From contig NZ_JAFBFA010000002.1 of the NCBI RefSeq assembly GCF_016909015.1, positions 124,001 to 188,000 of the forward strand: a DNA stretch of 64,000 nucleotides, given 5' to 3'. The DNA is from Gracilibacillus alcaliphilus. GTDB taxonomy: Bacteria > Bacillota > Bacilli > Bacillales > Amphibacillaceae. A program made the position numbers and the translations under genes. The notes beneath the pieces are model-generated. The model was not told where the DNA came from. It searched no databases and saw only the letters and a list, made by a program, of their open reading frames with translations. Below, piece by piece: positions 17,791 to 25,709 of this stretch (position 1 is the stretch's first letter; the number at the start of each line of letters is the position of its first letter).

Positions 17791-18399
17791 GTGAATTGGT
17801 ATGAGAAATTACAACGGTATTTTCCCGAAGATGAGATGAAGTCGAAAGAACATATGGAATTATTGTTAAAGGAAAAGGGAGACGTATACTTTAAGGATGA
17901 AGGACCAGATCATGTGCTGATGTTTGCAGAATTTCCTACTTTCTTGTTTATCGATTATGTATACGTGTCTAAGGAATCGAGAGGACAAGGGATTGGTCAT
18001 CAATTATTTGAGAAACTCAAGCAGAAGAATAAACCAATTATTCTAGAAGTGGAGCCGCTTGATTATTCTGATTCAGATACATCTAAACGATTACACTTTT
18101 ATCAGCGGGAAGGCTTTAAACATGCGGCAGCTATTGGATATACCCATCAATCATTAGTGACGGATCAATCAAGCACATTAGAGATTCTATATTGGTCGCC
18201 TCATGATGAGAATGAGGAAGAAGTATATCAGCAAATGAAGATGATGTACGAAGATATTCATACGTATAAAGATAAGGAGTTATATGGAAAAACTTATCGT
18301 TCCGTAGATGAGGCAGTCAAGTATGATACGAATCGCAAGTCAGATAATATTTTCCATTCTATACAAAAGATGAATGACAAATCTTCAGAAAAACCCTAG
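17791..18399 (+). CDS. yjbC: GNAT family N-acetyltransferase YjbC
   Basis: This 202-aa protein has a GNAT fold in residues 30-125. The acetyl-CoA loop is SRGQGIGHQLFEKL near 65, followed by FYQREGFKHAA. A charged C-terminal extension of about 70 residues (YEDIHTYKDKELYGK) is typical of YjbC. Start GTG follows AAGGGGGG. The neighbour is spx, and in B. subtilis yjbC and spx are adjacent and share transcripts. The acetyl acceptor is unknown. Confidence 0.88.
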   Translation: MNWYEKLQRYFPEDEMKSKEHMELLLKEKGDVYFKDEGPDHVLMFAEFPTFLFIDYVYVSKESRGQGIGHQLFEKLKQKNKPIILEVEPLDYSDSDTSKRLHFYQREGFKHAAAIGYTHQSLVTDQSSTLEILYWSPHDENEEEVYQQMKMMYEDIHTYKDKELYGKTYRSVDEAVKYDTNRKSDNIFHSIQKMNDKSSEKP

Positions 18400-18427
18400 A
18401 GATTTTCATTCTCAATTAGTATAATTG

Positions 18428-18521
18428 TATATTCAAAAAGATCGGTAAAAAAGACTAAAAAGCCCATGGTGGCGCGGAAATTTGCCATTTTATTTTTATC
18501 GGACTCTTTGAACAACCTTTA
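18428..18521. repeat. Short MITE-like element, copy D
   Basis: A stretch of about 94 bp is bounded by TATTCAAAAAGATCGGTAAA and TTTTATCGGACTCTTTGAAC. The two ends are inverted versions of one another and match the ends of copies A-C. The internal 30-40 bases contain CCCATGGTGGCGCGG only. It may be a minimal derivative of the same family. It lies between yjbC and the spx promoter region. Confidence 0.7.
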
Positions 18522-18697
18522 TAAGAATGTGTAAAAAGAATGTGTAAAAAGTGAATAAAATCACTTAATACTCTATCATTAAGTGATGAAATATAGTATA
18601 CTTACATTAGAAGATAATAGATTATAGTCATTTTAAAGTAATAAAAAATGAAAATAACAGAAGCATCATTATAAACTATATTGAGGAGTGAAGTTTC
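18522..18697 (+). promoter_or_regulatory. spx upstream region with hairpin and duplicated GAATGTGTAAAAA
   Basis: The tract GAATGTGTAAAAA occurs twice in direct repeat (about 18526-18551). A perfect 9-bp hairpin TCACTTAAT / ATTAAGTGA follows at 18561-18586, then TATAGTATACTTAC, which offers a -10 box. The spx ribosome site TGAGGAGTG lies eight bases before the ATG. Which factor acts here cannot be read from the sequence. Confidence 0.5.
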
Positions 18698-19093
18698 ATG
18701 GTAACACTTTATACCTCGCCAAGTTGTACATCATGCCGTAAAGCGAAAGCATGGTTAGAGGAGCATGATATTCCATTTAAAGAGCGTAATATTTTCTCAG
18801 AGCCGTTGAGCTTGGATGAGATTAAGGAAATTCTTAGAATGACTGAAGACGGAACAGATGAGATTATCTCCACTCGTTCGAAAGTCTTTCAAAAATTAAA
18901 TGTCAATTTGGATCAATTGCCGCTTAAGGACCTGTTCCAGTTGATTCAGGACAATCCAGGTTTACTAAGAAGACCGATTATCTTAGATGAGAAACGATTA
19001 CAAGTAGGTTACAATGAAGATGAAATTCGTCGCTTCTTGCCGCGTACTGTTCGTACCTTTCAATTAAAAGAAGCGCAGCGGATGGTGAACTAA
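18698..19093 (+). CDS. spx: Global redox regulator Spx
   Basis: This 131-aa protein of the ArsC/Spx family has the redox CXXC switch in PSCTSCRKA (residues 10-13). It also has the RNA polymerase contact Gly-Arg-type region and the RRPIILDEKRLQVGYNEDEIRRFLPR tail of true Spx. It binds the alpha subunit of RNA polymerase and activates thiol-stress genes under disulfide stress. It is degraded by ClpXP with the adaptor SpxH, which is encoded at 28366-29259. A strong terminator follows. Confidence 0.96.
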   Translation: MVTLYTSPSCTSCRKAKAWLEEHDIPFKERNIFSEPLSLDEIKEILRMTEDGTDEIISTRSKVFQKLNVNLDQLPLKDLFQLIQDNPGLLRRPIILDEKRLQVGYNEDEIRRFLPRTVRTFQLKEAQRMVN

Positions 19094-19098
19094 ATGAG

Positions 19099-19132
19099 AA
19101 AGCAGATCTTATGTAGAAGATCTGCTTTTTTT
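19099..19132 (+). terminator. Terminator of spx
   Basis: The stem AAAGCAGATCTT-atgtag-AAGATCTGCTTT is followed by a run of eight T. Confidence 0.95.
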
Positions 19133-19596
19133 TACTGAAAATGTTACTCGCAGCTATGAATTTTTCCGCTGTAATAACAAACCATAAAGAGAGACGCCCG
19201 TCAGTGGAAGTCTGCATTTTGCAACGCGATTAGTCTTGACCGAAATCATACATGGAGTCTAGGACGAACCGCTTTATGCTAGTTACTTGACAATCTTAGG
19301 ATTTAATGGATAATGGGAGTTCCACACACATATATTGTATGAAGCAGAATATCTAAATAAATGAATCATATAACTAGTGACAAATGGAAGCGAATAAGCT
19401 AAAATCTATAGATAATATAAGAATGTGAAGAATTTTAATTTTTTTGGCTTAATTGTTTTCAAAAACATCATTTTTATCATACAATATATATAGAATAAGT
19501 TAAAGTAGCTGATAAAAAGGGTAAATATAAATAAGGGTTTAGCTAAACAAAGTCCCTTCCACCCCATTACTTTTGCAAGAAGGGAGAGTTTATATA
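19133..19596. other. Intergenic region between spx and mecA
   Basis: Around 19185-19230 the tract CCGTCAGTGGAAGTCTGCATTTTGC weakly resembles the CTGATGGAAGTCTCACTTTGCC block of the 145-bp repeat family. AT-rich sequence with TTGTTTTC and TATATATAGAAT near 19448-19498 may hold the mecA promoter. The mecA ribosome site is AAGGGAG. No gene is supported. Confidence 0.4.
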
Positions 19597-20277
19597 ATGG
19601 AAATAGAGAGAATTAATGAGAATACCATTAAATTCTACATCTCTTATATGGATATTGAAGATCGTGGTTTTGACAGAGAGGAAATATGGTATAACCGTGA
19701 GAAAAGCGAACAGCTTTTTTGGCAGGTTATGGATGAAGTGAACTATAATGAGGAAGATTTCCAAATTGATGGACCATTATGGATTCAAGTTCAGGCATTG
19801 GAAAAGGGTCTTGAAATTGTTGTAACAAAGGCTCAGCTTTCTAAAGACGGACAGAACCTGCACTTACCAACTGAATCAGGCAAAACCATTGATATGCCAG
19901 TCGATGACAAAATTGAGTCATTGCTTGAAGAGAAGTTTGGCCCTGCAGAGAAAGATTTAAGCCAAGCAGAACAGTATGGTCAGGATTTTGTTGTTGTGGT
20001 TAAATTTGCTGAGTTAGAAGATATTATTCAGTTAAGTCATGTGTTTGAATCCGTCGAAGGGATGAAAGATGAACTGTATTTCTATGAGAACCAATACATG
20101 TTAGTGACACGTTTCGATGAAGAATTCTTATCAGATGATGAACAAGAAGACCTTATCAGCCAAATTTTAGAATATGGTCAGGAATCAACGGTGACTGTAT
20201 TTATTGTAGAAGAATACGGGAAAGCAATCTTTGCCGAAGAGGCACTCGCTCAAGTCAGCGAGCATTTTGCAAGATAA
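19597..20277 (+). CDS. mecA: Adaptor protein MecA
   Basis: MecA is the adaptor that delivers ComK and other substrates to ClpCP and controls competence and sporulation. The 227-aa sequence begins MEIERINENTIKFYISYMD, the classic MecA N-terminus that binds targets. A Glu/Asp-rich linker follows, then the ClpC-binding C-terminal domain ending HFAR. ATG 19597 follows AAGGGAGAG; a short upstream extension of the frame is unlikely to be translated. It lies upstream of the competence gene coiA, as in B. subtilis. Confidence 0.95.
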   Translation: MEIERINENTIKFYISYMDIEDRGFDREEIWYNREKSEQLFWQVMDEVNYNEEDFQIDGPLWIQVQALEKGLEIVVTKAQLSKDGQNLHLPTESGKTIDMPVDDKIESLLEEKFGPAEKDLSQAEQYGQDFVVVVKFAELEDIIQLSHVFESVEGMKDELYFYENQYMLVTRFDEEFLSDDEQEDLISQILEYGQESTVTVFIVEEYGKAIFAEEALAQVSEHFAR

Positions 20278-20310
20278 CTAAGTATCGAATTTTGGTGCTT
20301 AGTTTTTTTG
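20276..20310 (+). terminator. Terminator of mecA
   Basis: The stem AACTAAG...CTTAGTT overlaps the stop codon and is followed by TTTTTTTG. Confidence 0.8.
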
Positions 20311-20730
20311 TGGTATAAGAAATAAAGTACGATAGCCATTCTAAGCCGTTGAAAGTACAACAAAGCCATTTAGCTAAATGTTTTGGAGTATAAGAGCTTC
20401 TAGGAAAACAACATACTTTTTCAACCCTATTTAACGAATGCCGAGTTTTTTTTATGATAAAAAGACTATGTAAGCTTTCGCTGCTTAAATGAGTAATACA
20501 TTATATTCAGATACCTGCTGGTCTTTCCCTCTCTCTAAGGCCTCTTCTTTTACGCCTCTTGTAATAATACTGCCAAATAGAAATACCCCCCAGCAAGTAA
20601 AATAAACTCGATAATCCCAAATCCCTATTATTTTTTAATTGCACTTTCCGTAACGTGAACCACTATACTTTGATTTAAACATCGTGATAAACACGTTTCA
20701 TTTGATTACAAATTGAGTGGGGAGAGATCA
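20311..20730. other. Intergenic region between mecA and the DUF418 gene
   Basis: Minus-strand fragments around 20495-20640 read as short hydrophobic then basic peptides in shifting frames, so a decayed small membrane-protein gene is possible but not supported. There is no start with a ribosome site. The last 20 bases hold the GGGGAGAG site of the next gene. Confidence 0.35.
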
Positions 20731-21883
20731 ATGGAAAGGATACGACTGCTGGATGTGTTAAGGGGTTTGGCAATTATCGGAACACTGGGTATTAATATTT
20801 GGATTTTCTCATTAATGGATAGTCAGGGAGGTTTTTCTGACAACGAAGGGTTAGCGTATCTGGAATCATTGGATGCGTTTATATACACGTTGTTTATATT
20901 TTTATTTAACGGAAAATTTCTTGGGCTCCTTACCATTATGTTTGGAGCAGGACTAGAGCTAAAACGGCAAAAGAATCTGTCCGCAAATCGAAAATTTCTT
21001 GGTGTTTATGTATGGAGCTGTGTGCTTTTGTTCATAGATGGATTGTTACATTTTCTGTTTGTGTTTGAGGCAGATATTCTAATGAGTTATGCGTTAGCAG
21101 CCAATCGTTGCTGTCATTCTGGACAAGGGCAATGAATTAGCGAAGTGGATCGGATGGATTCTCGGCATACTGCATGGCGTCGTAATCATCGTCATTAGTC
21201 TGGGGTTCGGTCTTTTGTTAAGGTTTGAAGAAGCACAGGATATGATGACTAGAGTGTTTCAACGAATAGCTAATGAAACAGCAGAAATCTTTTTATACGG
21301 AGGTTATTGGGAGCAGGTTGCTTACCGCAACAGCCATTTTTTTGAATTGCGGATGGAGGCTGTTACTATTATTCCTTTTAATATTTGTCTGTTTTTAATT
21401 GGTGTCTGGCTGGTGCGCAGCGGATATTTTGCACAAACAGAAGTTGGCAGAAAGAAACGGATCAAGCTGTTGAAATGGGGCATGGGCATTGGAATTCCGT
21501 TAAACGGTATTATATTTACTCCTTTAGCTGAATTTAACGTTGTAGCCGATCGTTATTTATTTGCTCCGATTATGTCATTAGGATACATCGGACTTGTTTC
21601 CTATCTCCTTGATAAATACAGCACTTCTTTTATGATACATGCATTAGAAAAAGTGGGGAGAGTCGCATTAAGCTGTTATATACTGCAAAATATCTTAGCC
21701 TGTGTTATTTTTTACGGCTGGGGGTTTGGTTTAGGTGCTTATAGTAACGTTTGGATTGTTATGGCAGCATGGCTGTTTATATCTGCATTGTTGATCATGT
21801 TTTCCTTTAGCTGGCTGCGCTTCTTTAAACAAGGACCATTTGAATATATTTGGAGAAGTACTGCCAATGTTAAATTTAAATAA
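20731..21883 (+). pseudogene. DUF418 family membrane protein gene, frameshifted
   Basis: The first part (20731-21135) encodes MERIRLLDVLRGLAIIGTL, the DUF418 N-terminus, with transmembrane helices up to DILMSYALAA. The frame then breaks near 21101, in GCAGCCAATCGTTGCTG. Removing one A restores AAIVAVILDKGNELAKWIGW, and the frame continues as the second part to 21883. That part carries the remaining helices, including the DUF418-typical SLGYIGLVSYLL and CYILQNILAC stretches. Restored length is about 383 aa. ATG 20731 follows GGGGAGAG. It may be a true pseudogene or a one-base sequencing error. DUF418 proteins resemble acyltransferase-like membrane proteins of unknown role. Confidence 0.85.
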
Positions 21884-21970
21884 ACGGACTATTTTTTTCA
21901 AGTATTATTGACAACCGAATATATATTAAGTATACTTTCGGTATCAAGATTTAAAAAGGAGTGTTCTAAT

Positions 21971-22324
21971 ATGTATAAACCAGGTTTTACATTATGGTAC
22001 AGTGTTAGTGATGTCGAGCGTACATTGGCATTTTACACGGAGCAGTTAGGATTTGAAATCGATTCATATGACAAAGAAAATGGTATGGGAAGTGTGCACA
22101 CCAATACGAAAGATTGCTACATTGGATTTTCCGAAGCCGAGCAAGTCGTTCCGTCCACAGCCGCTGCCGTCATTGAAGTAGAGGATATTGATGCGACAGT
22201 TAAACATTTGAAAGAGAAGGGGATTGTGTTTAACGGTGAGGTTTCTACCATTCCGGGATATGCTAAACTAATTACCTTTAAAGATCCGGACGGACATGAT
22301 ATGGAATTATCTCAAACACTATAA
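21971..22324 (+). CDS. VOC (glyoxalase/bleomycin resistance) family protein
   Basis: This 117-aa single vicinal-oxygen-chelate domain starts MYKPGFTLWYSVSDVERTLAFY. It has the AAAVIEVEDIDATVKHL second-half strand and ends ITFKDPDGHDMELSQ, where the Glu is a typical metal ligand. ATG 21971 follows AAAGGAGTG. The stop codon overlaps the start of the downstream regulator by one base (TAATG), so the two are translationally coupled. The promoter may include TTGACA at about 21907 and TATACT at about 21930. The substrate is unknown; detoxification or antibiotic resistance is common for the family. Confidence 0.87.
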   Translation: MYKPGFTLWYSVSDVERTLAFYTEQLGFEIDSYDKENGMGSVHTNTKDCYIGFSEAEQVVPSTAAAVIEVEDIDATVKHLKEKGIVFNGEVSTIPGYAKLITFKDPDGHDMELSQTL

Positions 22325-22887
22325 TGGAAAAAGTTGTTCAGATGATACACATCACGAAAGAACTTTCGGGAAGGTGGAACATTCCAATTCTGCTGTCACT
22401 TGATGAATCAGGAGGCAGATTCACTCCTTTAAAAAATATGCTGCAAATTTCACCATCCAGGCTGAGCAGCAATTTAAAGACGATGAAAGAAACAGGGCTT
22501 ATTCAGCAGCTATCTCCTTTTGAGCGGAACCATCCATTGCTTCCGGAATACAAACTTACGGAAAAAGGGCACTTCCTGAAAGAAGCTGCCCTTATCATTT
22601 CAAATGCTGAGCATCAGCTGCAACAAGGATTTCTTGCTGCTAAAGCGTGGAACTGGCCGATATTAATTGCCCTCTATCACCAATATCATGAGTTTAATGC
22701 TATACGTCAGCTATTGCAGACAGTAACACCTCGCATACTGTCCAAACGGCTCAGTGAACTTCATGAAAAAGGTATAGTCGAGAAAACATTAATCACAGAT
22801 CCAACACCAAAGTATACGTACGCTTTAGGTGTAGACTCCGAATCGATTATTCAAAGTACAAATAGTAAATTGACTGCATTGCTTTAA
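22324..22887 (+). CDS. Transcriptional regulator with two tandem HxlR-type winged helices
   Basis: This 187-aa protein contains two helix-turn-helix units in a row. The first (about residues 8-90) has SGRWNIPILLSL, SPSRLSSNLKTMKETGLI and PEYKLTEKGHFL. The second (about 105-175) has AWNWPILIALY, TPRILSKRLSELHEKGIV and PKYTYALG. Each matches the HxlR pattern of a W-n-IL-L helix, an S-p-r-LS-l recognition helix and a wing. Normal HxlR proteins have one such domain and act as dimers, so this chain may be a covalent pseudo-dimer. It is coupled to the glyoxalase-fold gene, which suggests control of, or sensing with, that protein. Confidence 0.8.
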   Translation: MEKVVQMIHITKELSGRWNIPILLSLDESGGRFTPLKNMLQISPSRLSSNLKTMKETGLIQQLSPFERNHPLLPEYKLTEKGHFLKEAALIISNAEHQLQQGFLAAKAWNWPILIALYHQYHEFNAIRQLLQTVTPRILSKRLSELHEKGIVEKTLITDPTPKYTYALGVDSESIIQSTNSKLTALL

Positions 22888-22888
22888 G

Positions 22889-22936
22889 TTCATCTCTTGT
22901 TTTGGTGTAATGGCATCAAAAGCAAGAGATTTTTCT
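22889..22936 (+). terminator. Terminator of the VOC-regulator pair
   Basis: A long stem ATCTCTTGtTTTGgTG / CAtCAAAAGCAAGAGAT is followed by TTTTTC. Confidence 0.88.
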
Positions 22937-23051
22937 ATGCTGTTTTGCTGGTTTAGCACGTCCCAATGCTTTTTTATGTGCCAAAAAGCACGTTTATCAC
23001 AGTAGATATTCTTACGCTTTCAGAATGCATGGAAAGTAAGGGAAACATATG

Positions 23052-23086
23052 TTTATTTCGTTAATCGAAATAAATTATGTTATACT
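23052..23086 (+). promoter_or_regulatory. Palindromic operator overlapping the MFS exporter promoter
   Basis: TTTATTTCG-TTAAT-CGAAATAAA (23052-23074) is a perfect 9-bp inverted repeat with a 5-bp centre. It is followed by a -10 like TATACT at 23081-23086. It looks like a TetR/MarR-type site, but no cognate regulator is adjacent apart from the double-HxlR gene upstream. Confidence 0.65.
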
Positions 23087-23119
23087 TACGGAAAGAACAC
23101 AGCAGAAAGTAGGAAAGCT

Positions 23120-24520
23120 ATGACAAATGAACAGACGACCATTAACCGCACCCCTCTAATGATTGTTTTAATTTCAGGAGCTTTTGTTGCCATTTTAAAT
23201 CAAACGTTATTAGGTACGGCATTACCACATATCATGGCTGATTTACAAATTGATCCAGCCACTGCCCAGTGGTTACAATCGATTTTTATGCTTGTTAATG
23301 GGATTATGATTCCTGTTACTGCTTTCTTAATGGAACGATTTACAACCAGGGCATTATTTCTGACCGCTATGGGAAGCTTTACGATAGGTACGTTGATTGC
23401 TGCCCTTGCGCCTGATTTTTCCTTTCTTATGGCCGGCCGTGTATTGCAGGCTGCCGGCGCTGGGATTATGATGCCGTTGATGCAGACAATTATGTTTCTT
23501 GTTTTTCCAATTGAGAAACGTGGTTCAGCCATGGGGATGTTTGGGTTAGTTATTGCTTTTGCTCCGGCAATCGGACCTACATTATCAGGCTGGCTGGTGG
23601 AGCACTTTCCATGGCGAAGCTTATTCTATGTTGTCCTGCCGATTGCAGTCCTCGATCTCATCGTAGCTTATAAAATTTTAGTGAATGTAACCAAGCAGAC
23701 ATTCCCGAAGGTAGACACTATTTCTATCGTATTATCGACTCTAGGTTTTGGCGGTTTGCTTTATGGCTTTAGCTCAGCTGGAGATATCCAATATGGCTGG
23801 GGGAGTCCAATGGTATATATTCCCTTAATTATCGGTGTAATTACGTTAATTTTCTTTATACACCGCCAATTACATTTAGAAAAACCAATTTTGGAATTCC
23901 GGATTTTTCAATATAGAATGTTTGCTTTGACAACTGCGATCGGGATGATTTCTTTCTTAGCTATGATTGGCGGAGCGATTATTTTACCAATTATGATGCA
24001 GGATTATTTAGGTTATAGTGCGCTTGATTCTGGTTTGGCATTATTACCCGGTGCTGTTTTAATGGGGTTGATGAATCCAATAACTGGCCGTCTTTTTGAT
24101 AAATTTGGCGGGAAATGGCTGGCTGTTATTGGCTTGGGTCTGATAACAGTGACGACATTTATGTTTACCGTCTTGACAACTGACACATCATGGATGTATA
24201 TCGCTACTGTCAATGCGATCCGGATGTTTGGAATTGCAATGGTGATGATGCCAGTAACAACCGCAGGATTAAATCAGCTGCCAGAACGATTAATTCCTCA
24301 TGGAAGTGCAATGAATAATACGTTACGGCAAATGTCAGGTGCCATTGGTACGGCATTATTAATATCGGTAATGTTAAATCAGGCCATACCTGCAGATGGG
24401 CTTTCCGGTATGGTAGAAGGAGTGAATATTTCCTTCATGGTAGCAGGGATTTTTGCCGCAATTGGTTTTCTATTAGCCTTTTTTATCACCAATTCCATCC
24501 CAAGAAAAAAAACGGCATAA
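23120..24520 (+). CDS. MFS transporter, DHA2 (EmrB/QacA) drug:proton antiporter family
   Basis: This 466-aa protein has about 14 hydrophobic segments. Signature regions are LNQTLLGTALPHIMADL (motif D1 of the 14-TMS drug exporters), FLMAGRVLQAAGAGIMMPL, and GPTLSGWLVEHFPWRSLF, the antiporter motif C type. It probably exports toxic compounds or antibiotics across the cell membrane. It is expressed from a promoter with a clear palindromic operator, so induction by a repressor is likely. A terminator follows and runs into the coiA ribosome site. The substrate cannot be told. Confidence 0.92.
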   Translation: MTNEQTTINRTPLMIVLISGAFVAILNQTLLGTALPHIMADLQIDPATAQWLQSIFMLVNGIMIPVTAFLMERFTTRALFLTAMGSFTIGTLIAALAPDFSFLMAGRVLQAAGAGIMMPLMQTIMFLVFPIEKRGSAMGMFGLVIAFAPAIGPTLSGWLVEHFPWRSLFYVVLPIAVLDLIVAYKILVNVTKQTFPKVDTISIVLSTLGFGGLLYGFSSAGDIQYGWGSPMVYIPLIIGVITLIFFIHRQLHLEKPILEFRIFQYRMFALTTAIGMISFLAMIGGAIILPIMMQDYLGYSALDSGLALLPGAVLMGLMNPITGRLFDKFGGKWLAVIGLGLITVTTFMFTVLTTDTSWMYIATVNAIRMFGIAMVMMPVTTAGLNQLPERLIPHGSAMNNTLRQMSGAIGTALLISVMLNQAIPADGLSGMVEGVNISFMVAGIFAAIGFLLAFFITNSIPRKKTA

Positions 24521-24529
24521 GCAGGGAAA

Positions 24530-24567
24530 TACACCTTCATGTAGAATTATATACATGGAGGTGTTTT
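24530..24567 (+). terminator. Terminator after the MFS gene, containing the coiA ribosome site
   Basis: The stem ACACCTTCATGTA / TACATGgAGGTGT is followed by TTTCC. Its 3' arm includes GGAGGTG, which is also the ribosome site of coiA seven to nine bases downstream. Confidence 0.85.
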
Positions 24568-24570
24568 CCT

Positions 24571-25656
24571 ATGTTACAAGCAATCAATCAAGATGGGCAA
24601 GTAGTAGCTATCTGGTCAGTGGATCGGCAAGAGATCGAACAAATGCGTAGCATGACCTTTTATTGTCCTGCTTGTAAACAGCCATTAATAATCAAAGCTG
24701 GGAGCAAGAAATCTCCACACTTTGCTCACAGGGTTGACAAAGGCTGTGCCTTGTCAGGTGAAAGCAGCTATCATGATGAAGGCAAAAAGGATATCTATGT
24801 GTGGCTGAAGCGTCAAGGCTATAAGGTCTATTTGGAACATCATATTGCAGAGATTAATCAGCGGCCTGATATCTTATTGGAGATAGCAAATAAACGAATT
24901 GCCATCGAATATCAGTGTGCTGCCATTTCACAGCAAGAAATGTTGAAGCGGACGGCAGGCTATCGTTCTGTTCAGATACATCCCATTTGGATTCTAGGCG
25001 GCAATCGACTGAAACGTCAATCAGCAGACACGTTACATGTCTCTATTGCTGATCAGGTTTTTCTCTCGCAAATTCATCCTGTTTATCCATTAGCTTTGTA
25101 CTATTACTGTTCTGCTTCCAAACAAATTGCTTCATTTCAGGACATTATTTTTGTCACTAGGCGGACAGCATTTGGTAATCTTACATTTAAGAAGTTATCC
25201 GGACTTACTTGGCAAGAACTCTTTCAACCGCATTATCGATCTAAATCTTTGTTTCAGCGGTTTTGGCGGCGGAAGAAAGAGAAATGGCGCTATCAGCCTG
25301 CTTCTCCTTATCATCAGCAAGAACAGGTGTGGCGGCAATGGCTCTATTTAAACCAACTGCAAATCACTGATTTTCCTTCCTATGTGTATCTCCCGATTAC
25401 ATCACAATATCAAATGAAATCTGCTCCATGGATTTGGCAATCTCGTCTTTATGTAGATTTATTTTTACAAAGACAGCAGTTCTTTCGGTCAGAGGCAGAA
25501 CATATACTGCATGATCATTACCTTCCCCTTGAGCAATTTCCCTTAATCAATAATAAGACTAACCCCATTGATGAATATCTTCAACTTTTGATCCGCTTTC
25601 AAGTAATTAAAAAAATCACCAGCAATCAGTATCAGGTTAATCATAGTACTGTATGA
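24571..25656 (+). CDS. coiA: Competence protein CoiA
   Basis: CoiA is a 361-aa competence factor acting on incoming single-stranded DNA. The N-terminal zinc-finger-like region is YCPACKQPLIIKAG...SPHFAHR. A nuclease-type core follows, with LEHHIAEINQRPDILLEI and IAIEYQCAAIS, carrying the D...E-x-Q pattern of the restriction-endonuclease-like fold. It occupies the normal mecA-coiA-pepF position. Translation may depend on opening the hairpin that covers its ribosome site. Confidence 0.93.
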   Translation: MLQAINQDGQVVAIWSVDRQEIEQMRSMTFYCPACKQPLIIKAGSKKSPHFAHRVDKGCALSGESSYHDEGKKDIYVWLKRQGYKVYLEHHIAEINQRPDILLEIANKRIAIEYQCAAISQQEMLKRTAGYRSVQIHPIWILGGNRLKRQSADTLHVSIADQVFLSQIHPVYPLALYYYCSASKQIASFQDIIFVTRRTAFGNLTFKKLSGLTWQELFQPHYRSKSLFQRFWRRKKEKWRYQPASPYHQQEQVWRQWLYLNQLQITDFPSYVYLPITSQYQMKSAPWIWQSRLYVDLFLQRQQFFRSEAEHILHDHYLPLEQFPLINNKTNPIDEYLQLLIRFQVIKKITSNQYQVNHSTV

Positions 25657-25709
25657 TTCAGCGTAAAATAAGGTATAATAAATTAATAACCTTGTTAAGG
25701 AGGATGTAT

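Noticed and set aside
20495..20640. Possible small membrane-protein gene on the minus strand
   Set aside because: Hydrophobic stretches change frame and there is no start with a ribosome site. Too weak to call.
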